A stretch of DNA of 64,000 nucleotides from Pseudomonadota bacterium (GTDB taxonomy: Bacteria; Pseudomonadota; Gammaproteobacteria; QQUJ01). Every line of letters begins with the position of its first letter. The stretch's first letter is position 1. A model generated the notes under the pieces. That model searched no databases, was not told where the DNA came from, and saw only the letters and a list, made by a program, of their open reading frames with translations. Both the position numbers and the translations under genes were made by a program. Location of the stretch: NCBI GenBank assembly GCA_008501635.1, contig QQUJ01000001.1, positions 36,105 through 100,104 on the forward strand. Direction: 5' to 3'. This document shows positions 53,175-62,181 of the stretch, in pieces.

Positions 53175-53804
53175 ATGGCCGAGTTTACGCTCTATTGTTT
53201 CGCTCAATCCGGTAACGCCTATAAGGCAGCGTTGATGCTCAATCTTTGCGGGGCCGATTGGCAGCCGCGATTCGTCGATTTCTTTCATGGTGAGACAGAC
53301 ACAGAGGCCTTTCGGACTATCAACGAAATGGGCGAGGTACCGGTGCTCGAGAGGGGCGCCACCCGCCTTACCCAGTCCGGCGTGATTCTCGACTACCTGG
53401 CCGTGCACTTCGATCGTTTCGGTTGGGTGGATGAGGCGGGACGGCGAGAGATTCTGCGCTGGCTGTTGTTCGACAATCACAAACTGACAAGCTATATCGC
53501 CACCTTGCGTTTTCTGCGCGTCTTCAAGAAGGTGGGTGAGACACCGGTCACAGAGTTTCTGCACGCACGGGCGCTCGGTGCCTTGCGTGTTCTGAACCGA
53601 CATCTGGAGGGGCGCGCGTTTACCCTCGGAGCGCATCCGACGATCGCCGACATCTCTTTGTGCGGCTATCTCTTCTGGCCCGATGAATTTGGCGTTGACT
53701 GGCAGGAGTTTCCCCACATCGAAACCTGGTTGGAGCGCATCCGTGAGCTGCCGGGCTGGGTGCATCCCTATGAGTTGATGCCTGAGCATCCGTTAGGGAC
53801 GTGA
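53175..53804 (+). CDS. Glutathione S-transferase family protein
   Basis: A 209-aa two-domain GST. The N-terminal thioredoxin fold (about 3-80) opens FTLYCFAQSGNAYKAALML, with Ser in the position used to activate glutathione in many bacterial GSTs, and has the NEMGEVPVLE segment with the cis-proline. The C-terminal helical domain runs from about 90 to 200 with the conserved HPTIADISLCGYL. An AGGAGG site precedes the ATG. No co-operon gene reveals a substrate. Confidence 0.88.
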   Translation: MAEFTLYCFAQSGNAYKAALMLNLCGADWQPRFVDFFHGETDTEAFRTINEMGEVPVLERGATRLTQSGVILDYLAVHFDRFGWVDEAGRREILRWLLFDNHKLTSYIATLRFLRVFKKVGETPVTEFLHARALGALRVLNRHLEGRAFTLGAHPTIADISLCGYLFWPDEFGVDWQEFPHIETWLERIRELPGWVHPYELMPEHPLGT

Positions 53805-53918
53805 GTGGACGTTGAAAAAGCGGCGGTGGCGCTCCGTCACCGCCAAGGCTGCAGTGAGAAAAATTTATCTGGATGTGTGACGCACTAAACTCAGGCTGGT
53901 GAGGCTCTGGGGAGAGTC

Positions 53919-54245
53919 TCAAAGCGCACGAATGAAATTCACCAACTGCCCGAGTGCCGGTGGGCGATCCGCACTGGGATGTATCCAGTATTCGCGCCGA
54001 CCATGATCGCTGTCGACCGTCAATCGCGCCGCAAAGGAGCGATCGCCATTCACGTTGCTGAATTTCTGCGGCAGATCTTCCACCAGGCGGTCAAGGGCTT
54101 TGCGATTTTCGGTGGTCAGCAAACCGGAACGAGGGCGCTTGCTTTTGTAGGAACCGGATTCAACGGTGAAGTGACCGTCGTCATTGATCTCGACCTTTTC
54201 GAAGAAATCGTACTGGCCGACCGTAAGGTACTCGATGTTAGTCAT
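53919..54245 (-). CDS. Conserved-looking small protein, function unknown
   Basis: A 108-aa soluble protein (MTNIEYLTVGQYDFFEKV) with no motif I recognise. Beta-rich, charged composition; a WIHPSADRPP segment near the C-terminus. The open frame extends upstream to 54368, but GGAGGAGCACAGC precedes the ATG at 54245, making that start convincing. It stands alone between the GST gene (convergent) and the FAD oxidase gene. Confidence 0.6.
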   Translation of the reverse strand: MTNIEYLTVGQYDFFEKVEINDDGHFTVESGSYKSKRPRSGLLTTENRKALDRLVEDLPQKFSNVNGDRSFAARLTVDSDHGRREYWIHPSADRPPALGQLVNFIRAL

Positions 54246-54530
54246 GCTGTGCTCCTCCAGATGACGGAAAATGAAACCGTCCATGCGGCGGTGTCGGCAA
54301 TCACCGCTCTCATGCATACCGCGCGTTGACGATAGGGCGGTGGGGCGCGATGCTCCTTTGGGGCCCATGCGGATTTATTTCCCCACCTGCGGTATGTGTT
54401 GAGCCTGGAGTCTAAGCGGGGTGGGGTAACAGCGAAAATTCAAAATCGTTATCGTAACGATAAGCGAAGCGCAATCCTGGATTCAGAATTGCCTTGAGAT
54501 TACCGTAGTTCGACAGGGAGAAGGCGGGTT

Positions 54531-55928
54531 TCAGGTACTGTCGCCAAGGAAGATCTTGCCGGGGTTCATCAAATTGTGCGGATCCAACGCATGCTTGAGG
54601 TCGCGCATCACCGCGACACCGGGGCCATGCTCTTCCAGCAGGTACTCCCGTTTGCCGCGACCAATCCCGTGCTCGCCGGTGCAGGTGCCACCCATCGACA
54701 GGGCCCGTTTCACCAGGCGGTGATTGATACGCGCCGCTTCGGTTCGATCCTGTTCGCTTTCCGGATCGATCAGGATGATGAGGTGGAAATTGCCGTCGCC
54801 CACATGTCCGACGATTGGGATAGGAAGATATGATGCCTCGATATCGCGCTGGGTCGCATCGATGCAGTCCGCAAGGCGTGAAATGGGTACGCAGACATCG
54901 CTCGCGACGGCACGGCTCCCCGGTTTGAGCTGCAGCGCGGCGAGATAGGCGTTGTGGCGTGCATGCCACAGACGGTTGCGTTCTTCGGCCTGTACCGACC
55001 ACTGGAAATCGTTGCCGTTATTGCCATGGGCGAACTGCTGCACCGTGACCACCTGTTCTTTGACGCCTTGGTGGGTGCCATGAAACTCAAGAAACAGATG
55101 GGGCTCCTCGGGGTAGTCGGTTTTTGAATAGAGATTGACCGCTCTGATCTGCAGTGCATCGAGGAGCTCCATGCGTGCGATCGGTACGCCGGCCTGTATG
55201 GTCTCGATAACGGTGGTGACCGCATCGTGAACGGTGGGAAACGAACAGACTGCTGCGAGTATCGCCTCCTGCACCGGATGCAGGCGCAGCGTAACCTCGG
55301 TGACGATTCCCAGAGTGCCTTCCGAGCCGACAATGAGATGGGTGAGATCGTAGCCGGCAGAGGATTTACGTGCCCGTGTGCCGGTATGAATGATGCGACC
55401 ATCGGCCAGAACAACGGTCAGTGCGAGTACGTTTTCGCGCATCGTGCCGTAGCGCACCGCGTTGGTGCCGGAAGCACGTGTCGAGGCCATGCCGCCCAGC
55501 GACGCGTCGGCGCCCGGATCGACGGGAAAGAAAAGCCCGGTATCACGCAGGTAGGTGTTGAGTTGGTTGCGGGTGACACCCGCCTGTACAGTGCAGTCCA
55601 TATCCTCAGCGCTGACACGCAGGATCTCCTGCATTTCGCCAAGATCAACGCAGATGCCACCGTGCAGCGCATGGATATGACCTTCGACCGACGTGCCTGT
55701 GCCGTAGGGGATGATCGGGATCCGATGCCGCGAGCAGATCCTGGCGATCTCTGCCACCTCTTCCGTGGTATGGGGCAGCGCCACTGCATCAGGGGGTACC
55801 GCCGGGAAACTGGATTCGTCCTGACCGTGATGCTGGCGAACCGCGGCAGTGGTGTTCAGGCGCGATCCGAGCAAGGCACCGAGCTCATCGATAGCCATTT
55901 CCGATGTGGTTTTTGCAGGTGCTGCCAC
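54531..55928 (-). CDS. FAD-linked oxidase, D-lactate/glycolate dehydrogenase type
   Basis: A 465-aa flavoprotein with an N-terminal PCMH/FAD-binding-4 domain (about 40-220; IPYGTGTSVEGH and DPGADASLGGMASTRASGTNAVRYG) and a C-terminal FAD-oxidase domain (about 225-460) ending in DPHNLMNPGKIF. HVGDGNFH and CTGEHGIGRGK are family hallmarks. The likely substrate is D-lactate or another D-2-hydroxy acid, with electrons to cytochrome c or quinone. The frame begins with GTG at 55928; an ATG at 55898 (MAIDELG) is an alternative start. Confidence 0.88.
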   Translation of the reverse strand: MAAPAKTTSEMAIDELGALLGSRLNTTAAVRQHHGQDESSFPAVPPDAVALPHTTEEVAEIARICSRHRIPIIPYGTGTSVEGHIHALHGGICVDLGEMQEILRVSAEDMDCTVQAGVTRNQLNTYLRDTGLFFPVDPGADASLGGMASTRASGTNAVRYGTMRENVLALTVVLADGRIIHTGTRARKSSAGYDLTHLIVGSEGTLGIVTEVTLRLHPVQEAILAAVCSFPTVHDAVTTVIETIQAGVPIARMELLDALQIRAVNLYSKTDYPEEPHLFLEFHGTHQGVKEQVVTVQQFAHGNNGNDFQWSVQAEERNRLWHARHNAYLAALQLKPGSRAVASDVCVPISRLADCIDATQRDIEASYLPIPIVGHVGDGNFHLIILIDPESEQDRTEAARINHRLVKRALSMGGTCTGEHGIGRGKREYLLEEHGPGVAVMRDLKHALDPHNLMNPGKIFLGDST

Positions 55929-56053
55929 GTTGTGTTGCTTCCCGGATCCAACTTGCCTTTTCAGGAGCTTAACAGGAAGAGGGCTGGTTACAAACCCGCG
56001 CTTCGCCGGCGCGCCTTACCGGCGGGGACCAGACTCCGGAGAGAACGCACCGG

Positions 56054-56680
56054 TCACCACCATGCCAGCAGTTGGCCGTTTTCCACCTTGCTCTCAAACT
56101 GCTTTAAAGGGTGCGAGCCCTTGGCGATGCATTCGCCTGTGGTGATATCGAATTGCCAATGGTGCTTGGGGCAGGTGAGGGTGGTGCCCTCAAGTGCCAG
56201 ATGAGGGATATCGGTCACCTGGTGCGGGCACCGGCTGTCGTACACGCGAATGGTTTCTCCATCGCGCCGCACAAAAAGGTGGCGCCCGTCGCAATCGAAA
56301 CGCTGCGTCTCGCCATCACTCAACGCCGTCACAGGCGCGACCGGGTGCCACCCTTCGGCGGCCGCCAGGCTCTCGGGCCTGAACTCCGGGATGTCCATGT
56401 CGAGCAGGATATTGACGGCCCAGGTGATCTTGGCAAGCCCCAGGATGGGAAAGGCCATGAGCAGGGCATCGATCACCTCGTCGGGGGAGGCACCATTGCG
56501 TAGTGCCCGTGCGAGGTACTGACGGAAACCTTTTTCCGTCTGAACATGAACCTTGGAAATCACCGAGATCAGATCCCGGGTACGGGTGTCGAGATGTTTG
56601 CTCGACTCCTTGAGGAACTTGAAATAGGGGCCCATCGCCTCGGGGCGGGCCGCCAACAGATAATCCAGTGCGTCACTCAT
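56054..56680 (-). CDS. Carboxymuconolactone decarboxylase-like / Rieske ferredoxin fusion
   Basis: A 208-aa protein of two domains. Residues 1-100 resemble the AhpD/CMD helical fold (TRTRDLISVISKVHVQTEKGFRQYL), but the CxxC redox pair of AhpD is absent. Residues about 108-207 form a complete Rieske domain: CPHQ (Cys-x-His) and CPKHHW (Cys-x-x-His) ligate a [2Fe-2S] cluster, and GECI and HPLKQFESKVENG follow as in nitrite-reductase small subunits and Rieske ferredoxins. The combination suggests a redox carrier for a partner not encoded nearby. No signal peptide, so cytoplasmic. Confidence 0.82.
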   Translation of the reverse strand: MSDALDYLLAARPEAMGPYFKFLKESSKHLDTRTRDLISVISKVHVQTEKGFRQYLARALRNGASPDEVIDALLMAFPILGLAKITWAVNILLDMDIPEFRPESLAAAEGWHPVAPVTALSDGETQRFDCDGRHLFVRRDGETIRVYDSRCPHQVTDIPHLALEGTTLTCPKHHWQFDITTGECIAKGSHPLKQFESKVENGQLLAWW

Positions 56681-57087
56681 CGGCAGATTCTCCGAACGTC
56701 GCGTATCGGCGCCATCTTGAAGTCTAAGTGGATTTGAGAGAATTGATCTGTATCAACTAACCATCGATCCTAGGATATCGCGGTAGATGCAACCAGGACG
56801 CCGGGATAATTAAGCTATCTCCAACGGACCACCGGAGCTGCATGGGTCGCCTTCCTGTTGATGGGAATGGGGCGACGTACAACCAACCTCATATCAAGCC
56901 TTGCAAGCGCTTATTTGTGTGCGCCGCATGGGTGGGGCTTGGGCCTGTTAACAGGCCCTAGAGAAGGCGCTCGTCGCTTGCCGCGGCAGGCGCCGCGAGG
57001 GCTTTGCGCAGTTCGAGCGGTTTGCCGCGCCGCCGGACGCGCAGATTCGGTGTATTTCCGGATTGCAGCCGTCAGGTCGTGTCGAGC
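56681..57087. other. 407-bp gap with a perfect 18-bp palindrome
   Basis: GGGCCTGTTAACAGGCCC (56941-56958) is a perfect palindrome. From about 56960 to 57115 one plus-strand frame reads REGFAQFERFAAPPDAQIRC and similar, with coding-like composition but no start and no recognisable domain; it may be a gene remnant. No intact gene is seen. Confidence 0.4.
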
Positions 57088-57393
57088 TCAGGCTGACGAT
57101 GGCGCTGGGGCACCGATGGCGTTGAGATCGGCGAATCGCGGGTGTTCCACACAGGCGTCGTAGAGCACTTCCACGAAGGCCTTGGTGTAGTCCGCTGCCT
57201 GATGCACTCCTTCCGCTTCCTGATCCGGAAACTCCATCAGGTGCACATACTCCGGGCCTTCCTCGAGACGATAGGCCTGGTAGCGGGTCTCGGGTTCGTT
57301 CTCGTGGACCGCTGTCAAGAAAGTGGTAATAGCCGCTTCGATACGTTGGGTGTTCTCCTCGCGTATGCGGTAGCGTGCGATTTTGTGGATCAT
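57088..57393 (-). CDS. ABM-type (antibiotic biosynthesis monooxygenase-like) small protein
   Basis: A 101-aa protein with the dimeric alpha-beta barrel pattern of putative quinol monooxygenases: IARYRIREENTQRIEAAITTF at the start and YRLEEGPEYVHLMEFPD in the middle (about 41-57). Such proteins are small cofactor-free or haem-linked oxygenases or isomerases; the substrate is unknown. It is followed on the same strand by no obvious partner and lies 88 bp from the isochorismatase-like gene. Confidence 0.65.
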   Translation of the reverse strand: MIHKIARYRIREENTQRIEAAITTFLTAVHENEPETRYQAYRLEEGPEYVHLMEFPDQEAEGVHQAADYTKAFVEVLYDACVEHPRFADLNAIGAPAPSSA

Positions 57394-57481
57394 GGTGGAT
57401 GTCCCTGACGGTTGAATTCGGCAGCAACTTTAGCCAATCCCCCGCCCCTCTGCCATGTCTTTTACGCCCCGGGTGCTGTGG

Positions 57482-58042
57482 CTATCTCTCTTTCTCTTTC
57501 GTTAGCCAGGCGTCAGCGTTCAATACCTCCGCAAATACGCCTTGCATAGCGGCGAGGAAAGCGTTTTGGACCGCCTCGGCAGGTACCTCGTGGTCGCCAT
57601 AGCGCAGAGCGCGGGTGGCTGTGGCGTCGGCTATCAGTTGCACCTGATAGCCCAGGGAAAATGCAGCCCGTACCGTGGTGTCGATACACATGTGGGTCAT
57701 CATTCCGCAGATCACCAACTGCCGGCAGCCGGCACTCTGGAGGTCATCGTGCAGTGTCGTGGCCTGAAAGGCGTTGGGGTACCGCTTGGTTATTACCGGG
57801 TCGCCGGCCCCGGGGGCGATCAGCGAATGGAGGGCCTGACCAGGCGTTCCCGGAACCAGAAAGGTTGCGCCTGGACGGACGCTCTCGTGTTGGATCAGAA
57901 ACCGCGGCCATTGATGTTCGCGGAAGTAGTCGAGAAGCTCTGCCGCCTGCCTGGCAGCCGCTTCCGGTGCCGTCAGCGCCATCGCCCCGCCCGGGAAATA
58001 GTCGTTCTGAATGTCAATGATCAGCAATGCGGGTTGGTTCAT
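57482..58042 (-). CDS. Isochorismatase-family cysteine hydrolase
   Basis: A 186-aa hydrolase with the catalytic triad of the family: Asp10 in LLIIDIQNDYF, Lys in VITKRYPNAF (about 86), and the nucleophilic Cys in CGMMTHMCIDTTVRAA (about 118). It probably cleaves an amide, as nicotinamidases and related amidases do. The gene is divergent from the GlxA-type regulator gene 107 bp away, which may control it. Confidence 0.88.
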   Translation of the reverse strand: MNQPALLIIDIQNDYFPGGAMALTAPEAAARQAAELLDYFREHQWPRFLIQHESVRPGATFLVPGTPGQALHSLIAPGAGDPVITKRYPNAFQATTLHDDLQSAGCRQLVICGMMTHMCIDTTVRAAFSLGYQVQLIADATATRALRYGDHEVPAEAVQNAFLAAMQGVFAEVLNADAWLTKEKER

Positions 58043-58149
58043 ATTTCTGGCCTCCAGGGTGGGTATGCTGCAGAGACTACCGGACTGTGACTTGCGCGTG
58101 CAGTGTCTGATTCGACAAAATAGTTGCGAAATCGGCCATCGATAATACC

Positions 58150-59094
58150 GTGAAGATTGCGATTCTCCATTATCCCAGGGTCATGACCTCCGCTGTCTTT
58201 GGCATACAAGAGATGCTGGAGGTCGCTAACCGCTATCTGCAAGGCGCGGCGTTCAGAGGTTTCGACCCCTACGTCGTGACCACGCTCGGTGCCGAGGGCC
58301 CGGCCATGGTCAATGCGATTCCCATGGTCGTGGATGCTGATGTGGCGGATGTGGTCATCATCCCGCCCTCGCTGATGGATTCTGCCCGTATCGAGGCAGA
58401 CTCCCAAACCGTGGCATGGCTGACGGTGCAGGCGGAACATGGCGCAACGCTGTGCTCGGTATGTGCCGGTGCCTTTCTGCTGGCCGAGGCGGGATTGTTG
58501 GATGGCCATGTGGCTACCACGCATTGGGCGCTGGCATCGGTTTTCCGCCATCGCTACCCCAACACGCACCTCAGGGTGGAAGAGATGATCGTCGACGAGG
58601 GAAACCGGATTACCGCGGGGGGTGTAACGGCCTATCTGGATCTGACACTGCATCTCATCAGGCGTTACGCGGGAGAGCGCGTCGCCCGGCAGGTGGGTAG
58701 CCACTTTTTGATTGACCATCGGGGTCGCCGGCAATCCGCCTATCAGCGCTTTCTACCCGATACCAATCACGGGGATATGGTACTGGCACGCGCCCAACAG
58801 ATTCTCGAGCGTGATTTCCGTAAGGCACTGCGTATTGGTGCATTGGCGAGTGAGGCAGGAGTCTCTGAACGCACCTTGTTGCGTCGGTTCCGCAATGTAT
58901 TGGGGCTGACACCGGTTCAGTACCTGCAGGCACTGCGTTTGGAGCGTGCGCGTGAACTGCTCGAATCGTCACGCGATTCGGTTGACCGCATAACCCAACG
59001 CGTGGGTTATGAGGATGTCAGCTCGTTTCGGCGGCTCTTCAAGCACGCCACCGGTGTCTCTCCCGCGGAATACCGACGGAAGTTTGCCGCTTAA
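58150..59094 (+). CDS. GlxA-family transcriptional regulator (DJ-1/PfpI + AraC)
   Basis: A 314-aa regulator. Residues 1-170 form a class I glutamine amidotransferase/DJ-1-like domain including the cysteine in SVCAGAFLLAEAGLLDG (about 99-115). Residues about 215-314 hold two AraC helix-turn-helix motifs (LASEAGVSERTLLRRF; ITQRVGYEDVSSFRRLFKHATG). The start codon is GTG at 58150. Being divergent from the cysteine hydrolase gene, it may control that gene in response to an amide or amine compound (inference). Confidence 0.88.
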   Translation: MKIAILHYPRVMTSAVFGIQEMLEVANRYLQGAAFRGFDPYVVTTLGAEGPAMVNAIPMVVDADVADVVIIPPSLMDSARIEADSQTVAWLTVQAEHGATLCSVCAGAFLLAEAGLLDGHVATTHWALASVFRHRYPNTHLRVEEMIVDEGNRITAGGVTAYLDLTLHLIRRYAGERVARQVGSHFLIDHRGRRQSAYQRFLPDTNHGDMVLARAQQILERDFRKALRIGALASEAGVSERTLLRRFRNVLGLTPVQYLQALRLERARELLESSRDSVDRITQRVGYEDVSSFRRLFKHATGVSPAEYRRKFAA

Positions 59095-59230
59095 TCCGCA
59101 GCGGGCCCGCCCACACAAAGGTGATGGCTCGATCAAGTTTGCCTGGTTGCTTGCCGTCAACGTCGCATGTCACGGCGCTACTGCAGGTGACTGACGTGAA
59201 ACCTGCAGATCTCAAATCGCGCCGACGGGT

Positions 59231-59395
59231 CATGGTCGTTCATACGGTGACCAAGGGCGATACACTGTGGGGCGTCGCCACACGTTAACTGGGTGATCCG
59301 TTCCGCTACCCAGAGCTGGTACGACCAGCCACATCCGAGATCCGTATCTGATCTGCCCTGGCAACGGGGTGAAGATCATTCGCAGTATTGAGCGC
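59231..59395 (+). pseudogene. Broken LysM-domain gene remnant
   Basis: From the ATG at 59231 the reading frame gives MVVHTVTKGDTLWGVATR, a LysM peptidoglycan-binding motif, and then hits TAA (59286). The homology continues directly as LGDPFRYPELV, and then in another frame as DPYLICPGNGVKII. A LysM domain normally reads through all of this in one frame, so a nonsense mutation plus a frameshift have destroyed the gene. Nothing else of it remains before the PqiA-like gene. Confidence 0.7.
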
Positions 59396-59498
59396 GCAGT
59401 CGCTGGAGAGTGATACCCTACGCTCCGGTGAACAGTTCCCGATCGGAGTCTTCTATTTGTGGCGCAGCCAAGTGAAGCCAGAAACCGTCGCCCACCGA

Positions 59499-60005
59499 AT
59501 GCATTCACGAATTGCGAGTGAGTTGCGCTGGTTGCAGGTGTTGGTGGTTGTCGCCGCCGCTTTTCTGTTGGTGGGATTGGCCGCACCCATCATTACGCTG
59601 CACAAATTTGTGGTTGTGAGCAACACCTTTTCGGTGCTGACCGGTATCTGGCAGCTGATGCGGGAAGGGAAACTGTTCCTCTTCGTTGTGATCGCGCTTT
59701 TCAGTGTGATATTGCCGCTGCTCAAGTTGCTGCTGCTGTTGAACCTGACACGTCGCACCGTCGGCAGCGGCCAGCACCCACGGCGCTATTTGAAATGGAT
59801 GCACGATCTGGGTCGCTGGTCGATGCTGGATGTGTTTGTCGTTGCGGTGCTGGTGGTTGCGGTCAAGCTGGGCATGATCGCGAGTATCGAAACTCACTAC
59901 GGACTGTATGCATTTGCCGCGGCGGTGTTGCTGACGATGATCATCACTGCGCGGGTGGTGAAACTGTACGACCGTATGGGGAGCGGCCCGGACCTGTCCA
60001 ACTAA
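59499..60005 (+). CDS. Paraquat-inducible protein A-like membrane protein
   Basis: Membrane protein of about 168 aa with four helices, resembling one PqiA domain: VVSNTFSVLTGIWQLMREGK, LFVVIALFSVILPLLKLLLL and the strongly conserved LGRWSMLDVFVVAVLVVAVKLG. It lacks the cysteine clusters of full-length PqiA. PqiA-type proteins work with MCE-domain lipid transporters, but none is nearby. The frame is open from a TTG at 59388; GTG 59472 and ATG 59499 are the realistic starts, neither with a good ribosome site. Its stop overlaps the convergent proV stop by four bases. Confidence 0.75.
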   Translation: MHSRIASELRWLQVLVVVAAAFLLVGLAAPIITLHKFVVVSNTFSVLTGIWQLMREGKLFLFVVIALFSVILPLLKLLLLLNLTRRTVGSGQHPRRYLKWMHDLGRWSMLDVFVVAVLVVAVKLGMIASIETHYGLYAFAAAVLLTMIITARVVKLYDRMGSGPDLSN

Positions 60006-61213
60006 GCCTTGCGAACAGCTTCGGTGCTACTGGCATCCCCTAATGCGTCTGCCAACGCAGCACGAGACAATTCACCGCGCAGATCGCCTTTGTCGTCGAC
60101 GACCGGCAGTGGATACTCGGTATCCAGAGTGCCGGGCAATACCTCTTCCAGGAGTGCATCGGGAGATATGGCCGGGATATCGATCAGGATGTGATCGCCG
60201 ATCGTAGTATGGGTGTCGCTGATTGCGGCAGCTTCCAATGCCTGTTGCGAAACTACGCCCCTATAGCCGTCTTCCGCAATGTAGTAGCCAAAATCCCGAT
60301 GCTGATTGCGCATCTGCTCCAGCGCTTCGCCGATGTTTTCTGCGGTGATGCGGCAGGCGGGTGGCTTCATCACCGTGGCAACCGTGAGTGCGCGGGCGCG
60401 ATTGACATCACGCACAAAGGCCTCAACATAATCGTCCGCCGGGTTCAGGAGGATCTCTTCCGGAGCACCTTCCTGCACCAGTTCGCCATCTTTTAAAATG
60501 GCGATGCGATCGCCGAGGCGCAGCGCTTCATCCAGGTCGTGGGTGATAAAAATAATGGTTTTTTGCAGCTTGGCCTGAAGCTCGATCAACTGATCCTGCA
60601 TTTCGCTGCGGATCAATGGGTCGAGCGCTGAAAAGGCCTCATCCATGAGTAGAATATCGGCGTCGGTGCAGAGCGCTCGCGCCAGCCCGACGCGTTGTTG
60701 CTGGCCACCGGAAAGCTGGGCGGGATACTGATTTTCGTAGCCTGACAGACCGACTGCCTCCAGCCACTGCTGTGCCTTTTTGCGCCGCGCCTCCTTGGCG
60801 ATACCTTGAACCTTTAACCCGTATGCGACGTTTTCGATGACCGTTCGATGCGGCATCAACCCGAAGCGTTGGAACACCATCGACACCTTGTTACGGCGGA
60901 ATTTCTCCAGTTCCTTGATCGACAGTCCCATCACATCCACGCCATCGATGATAATACGGCCCGCAGTGGGATCGATGAGACGGTTGAAGTGACGAATCAG
61001 CGTCGATTTCCCTGATCCGGAGAGTCCCATGATGACGAAGATCTTGCCCTTTTCGATGCACAGGTCGATCTCTTTGAGCCCGACTGCGTGCCCGCTGTCC
61101 GCCAGTATCTCGTCTTTACTGCGACCTTCCCTGATCTGCGGTATTACCGATGTGGGATCGGGGCCGAAAACCTTGTACAGACCCTCGATGCGAATGAACG
61201 GCTCATCCATCAT
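60002..61213 (-). CDS. proV: Glycine betaine/proline ABC transporter ATPase
   Basis: ATPase subunit (403 aa) of an osmoprotectant importer. Walker [10 protein letters not shown] (about 70), signature LSGGQQQRV, Walker [14 protein letters not shown] (about 190), and a C-terminal CBS pair (about 280-400) that gates transport by ionic strength in this family. The frame is open further upstream, inside the permease gene, but [17 protein letters not shown] at 61213 fits ProV starts and overlaps the permease end by eleven bases. Confidence 0.92.
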   Translation of the reverse strand: MMDEPFIRIEGLYKVFGPDPTSVIPQIREGRSKDEILADSGHAVGLKEIDLCIEKGKIFVIMGLSGSGKSTLIRHFNRLIDPTAGRIIIDGVDVMGLSIKELEKFRRNKVSMVFQRFGLMPHRTVIENVAYGLKVQGIAKEARRKKAQQWLEAVGLSGYENQYPAQLSGGQQQRVGLARALCTDADILLMDEAFSALDPLIRSEMQDQLIELQAKLQKTIIFITHDLDEALRLGDRIAILKDGELVQEGAPEEILLNPADDYVEAFVRDVNRARALTVATVMKPPACRITAENIGEALEQMRNQHRDFGYYIAEDGYRGVVSQQALEAAAISDTHTTIGDHILIDIPAISPDALLEEVLPGTLDTEYPLPVVDDKGDLRGELSRAALADALGDASSTEAVRKA

Positions 61214-62102
61214 GCATGCCCCCAAGATGTCGCTGGCTGCGTTTTGCATAGGCCTGTGAGACGCGATCGAAAATGATCGCCAGGGCAACAATGGCCAATC
61301 CGTTGAAGAGCCCCAAAGTGAAATATTGGTTGGTGATCGATTTCAGCACCGGCTGGCCGAGCCCCGTGACGCCGATCATCGATGCGATCACCACCATCGC
61401 CAGCGCCATCATGATCGTTTGATTGATGCCCGCCATGATGGTGGGCATTGCCAGCGGCATTTGTACACCCCATAGGCGTTGCGAAGAGCTGGCCCCGAAG
61501 GCGGTGGCCGCCTCCAATACCTCCTTGTCGACCAGCCGGATGCCAAGATTGGTGAGTCTGATCACGGGCGGAATAGCATAGATCACGACGGCGATAACGC
61601 CCGGCACTTTACCGATACCCAGCAGCATGACGACAGGTATCAGATAAACGAACGCAGGCATGGTCTGCATGATGTCGAGTAGCGGGGTAACGATCGACCG
61701 CGCGTGATCGGAACGCGCCATGAGGATGCCGATGGGGATGCCGAGTGCGATCGATAACAGCGTACAGACGGTGATGATGCTCATGGTGCGCATGGTGTCG
61801 TCCCACATGCCGAAGTAGCCGATGGCACAGAAGGCCAGCACGACTCCCAGGCAGAGTTTCAGGGAACGACTCGCTCCATAGGCCAGCGCAGTGACAGCAA
61901 CGATGACCAGCCACCAGGGCGATTGCAATAGCAGTTTTTCGAACCAGACCAGAAAGGTCAGCAATGGATCGAAAAAGGATTCGATGAGATCGCCGTAGGT
62001 GCGGGAAAACTCACGGTAGGCCGCATCCAGCGCCTTGCGGATCGCCAGCAGATCTTCACGATCCATTTGCGGAAACTCTATAAACCAGGAACTTTTGGCC
62101 AT
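61203..62102 (-). CDS. proW: Glycine betaine/proline ABC transporter permease
   Basis: Permease (299 aa) with an N-terminal hydrophilic region (about 1-50) and about six to seven membrane helices. The conserved EAA-type loop is ATAFGASSSQRLWGVQMPLAMPTIMAGINQ (in two parts: AATAFGASSSQRLW and GVQMPLAMPTIMAG). It forms the channel for ProV and receives substrate from ProX. It lies between proX and proV, with a strong stem-loop between it and proX. Confidence 0.92.
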   Translation of the reverse strand: MAKSSWFIEFPQMDREDLLAIRKALDAAYREFSRTYGDLIESFFDPLLTFLVWFEKLLLQSPWWLVIVAVTALAYGASRSLKLCLGVVLAFCAIGYFGMWDDTMRTMSIITVCTLLSIALGIPIGILMARSDHARSIVTPLLDIMQTMPAFVYLIPVVMLLGIGKVPGVIAVVIYAIPPVIRLTNLGIRLVDKEVLEAATAFGASSSQRLWGVQMPLAMPTIMAGINQTIMMALAMVVIASMIGVTGLGQPVLKSITNQYFTLGLFNGLAIVALAIIFDRVSQAYAKRSQRHLGGMHDG

Positions 62103-62143
62103 GGCGATGTGCCTTTTGGCAGTTTGGACAGGCGAGGGAATCT

Positions 62144-62168
62144 CCTTGGGGGTGTGCCACCCCCAAGG
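62144..62168 (-). promoter_or_regulatory. Stem-loop between proX and proW
   Basis: CCTTGGGGGTG and CACCCCCAAGG form a perfect 11-bp stem with a three-base loop, 13 bases past the proX stop. There is no T run. Such hairpins often protect the mRNA of the binding protein so that it is made in excess over the membrane subunits, with partial read-through to proW. Confidence 0.65.
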
Positions 62169-62181
62169 GATGTAAGATCAA

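Noticed and set aside
54412..55002. 196-codon minus-strand frame overlapping the end of the FAD oxidase gene
   Set aside because: It is out of frame with the oxidase over most of its length and has no motif; the last 40 codons are non-coding.
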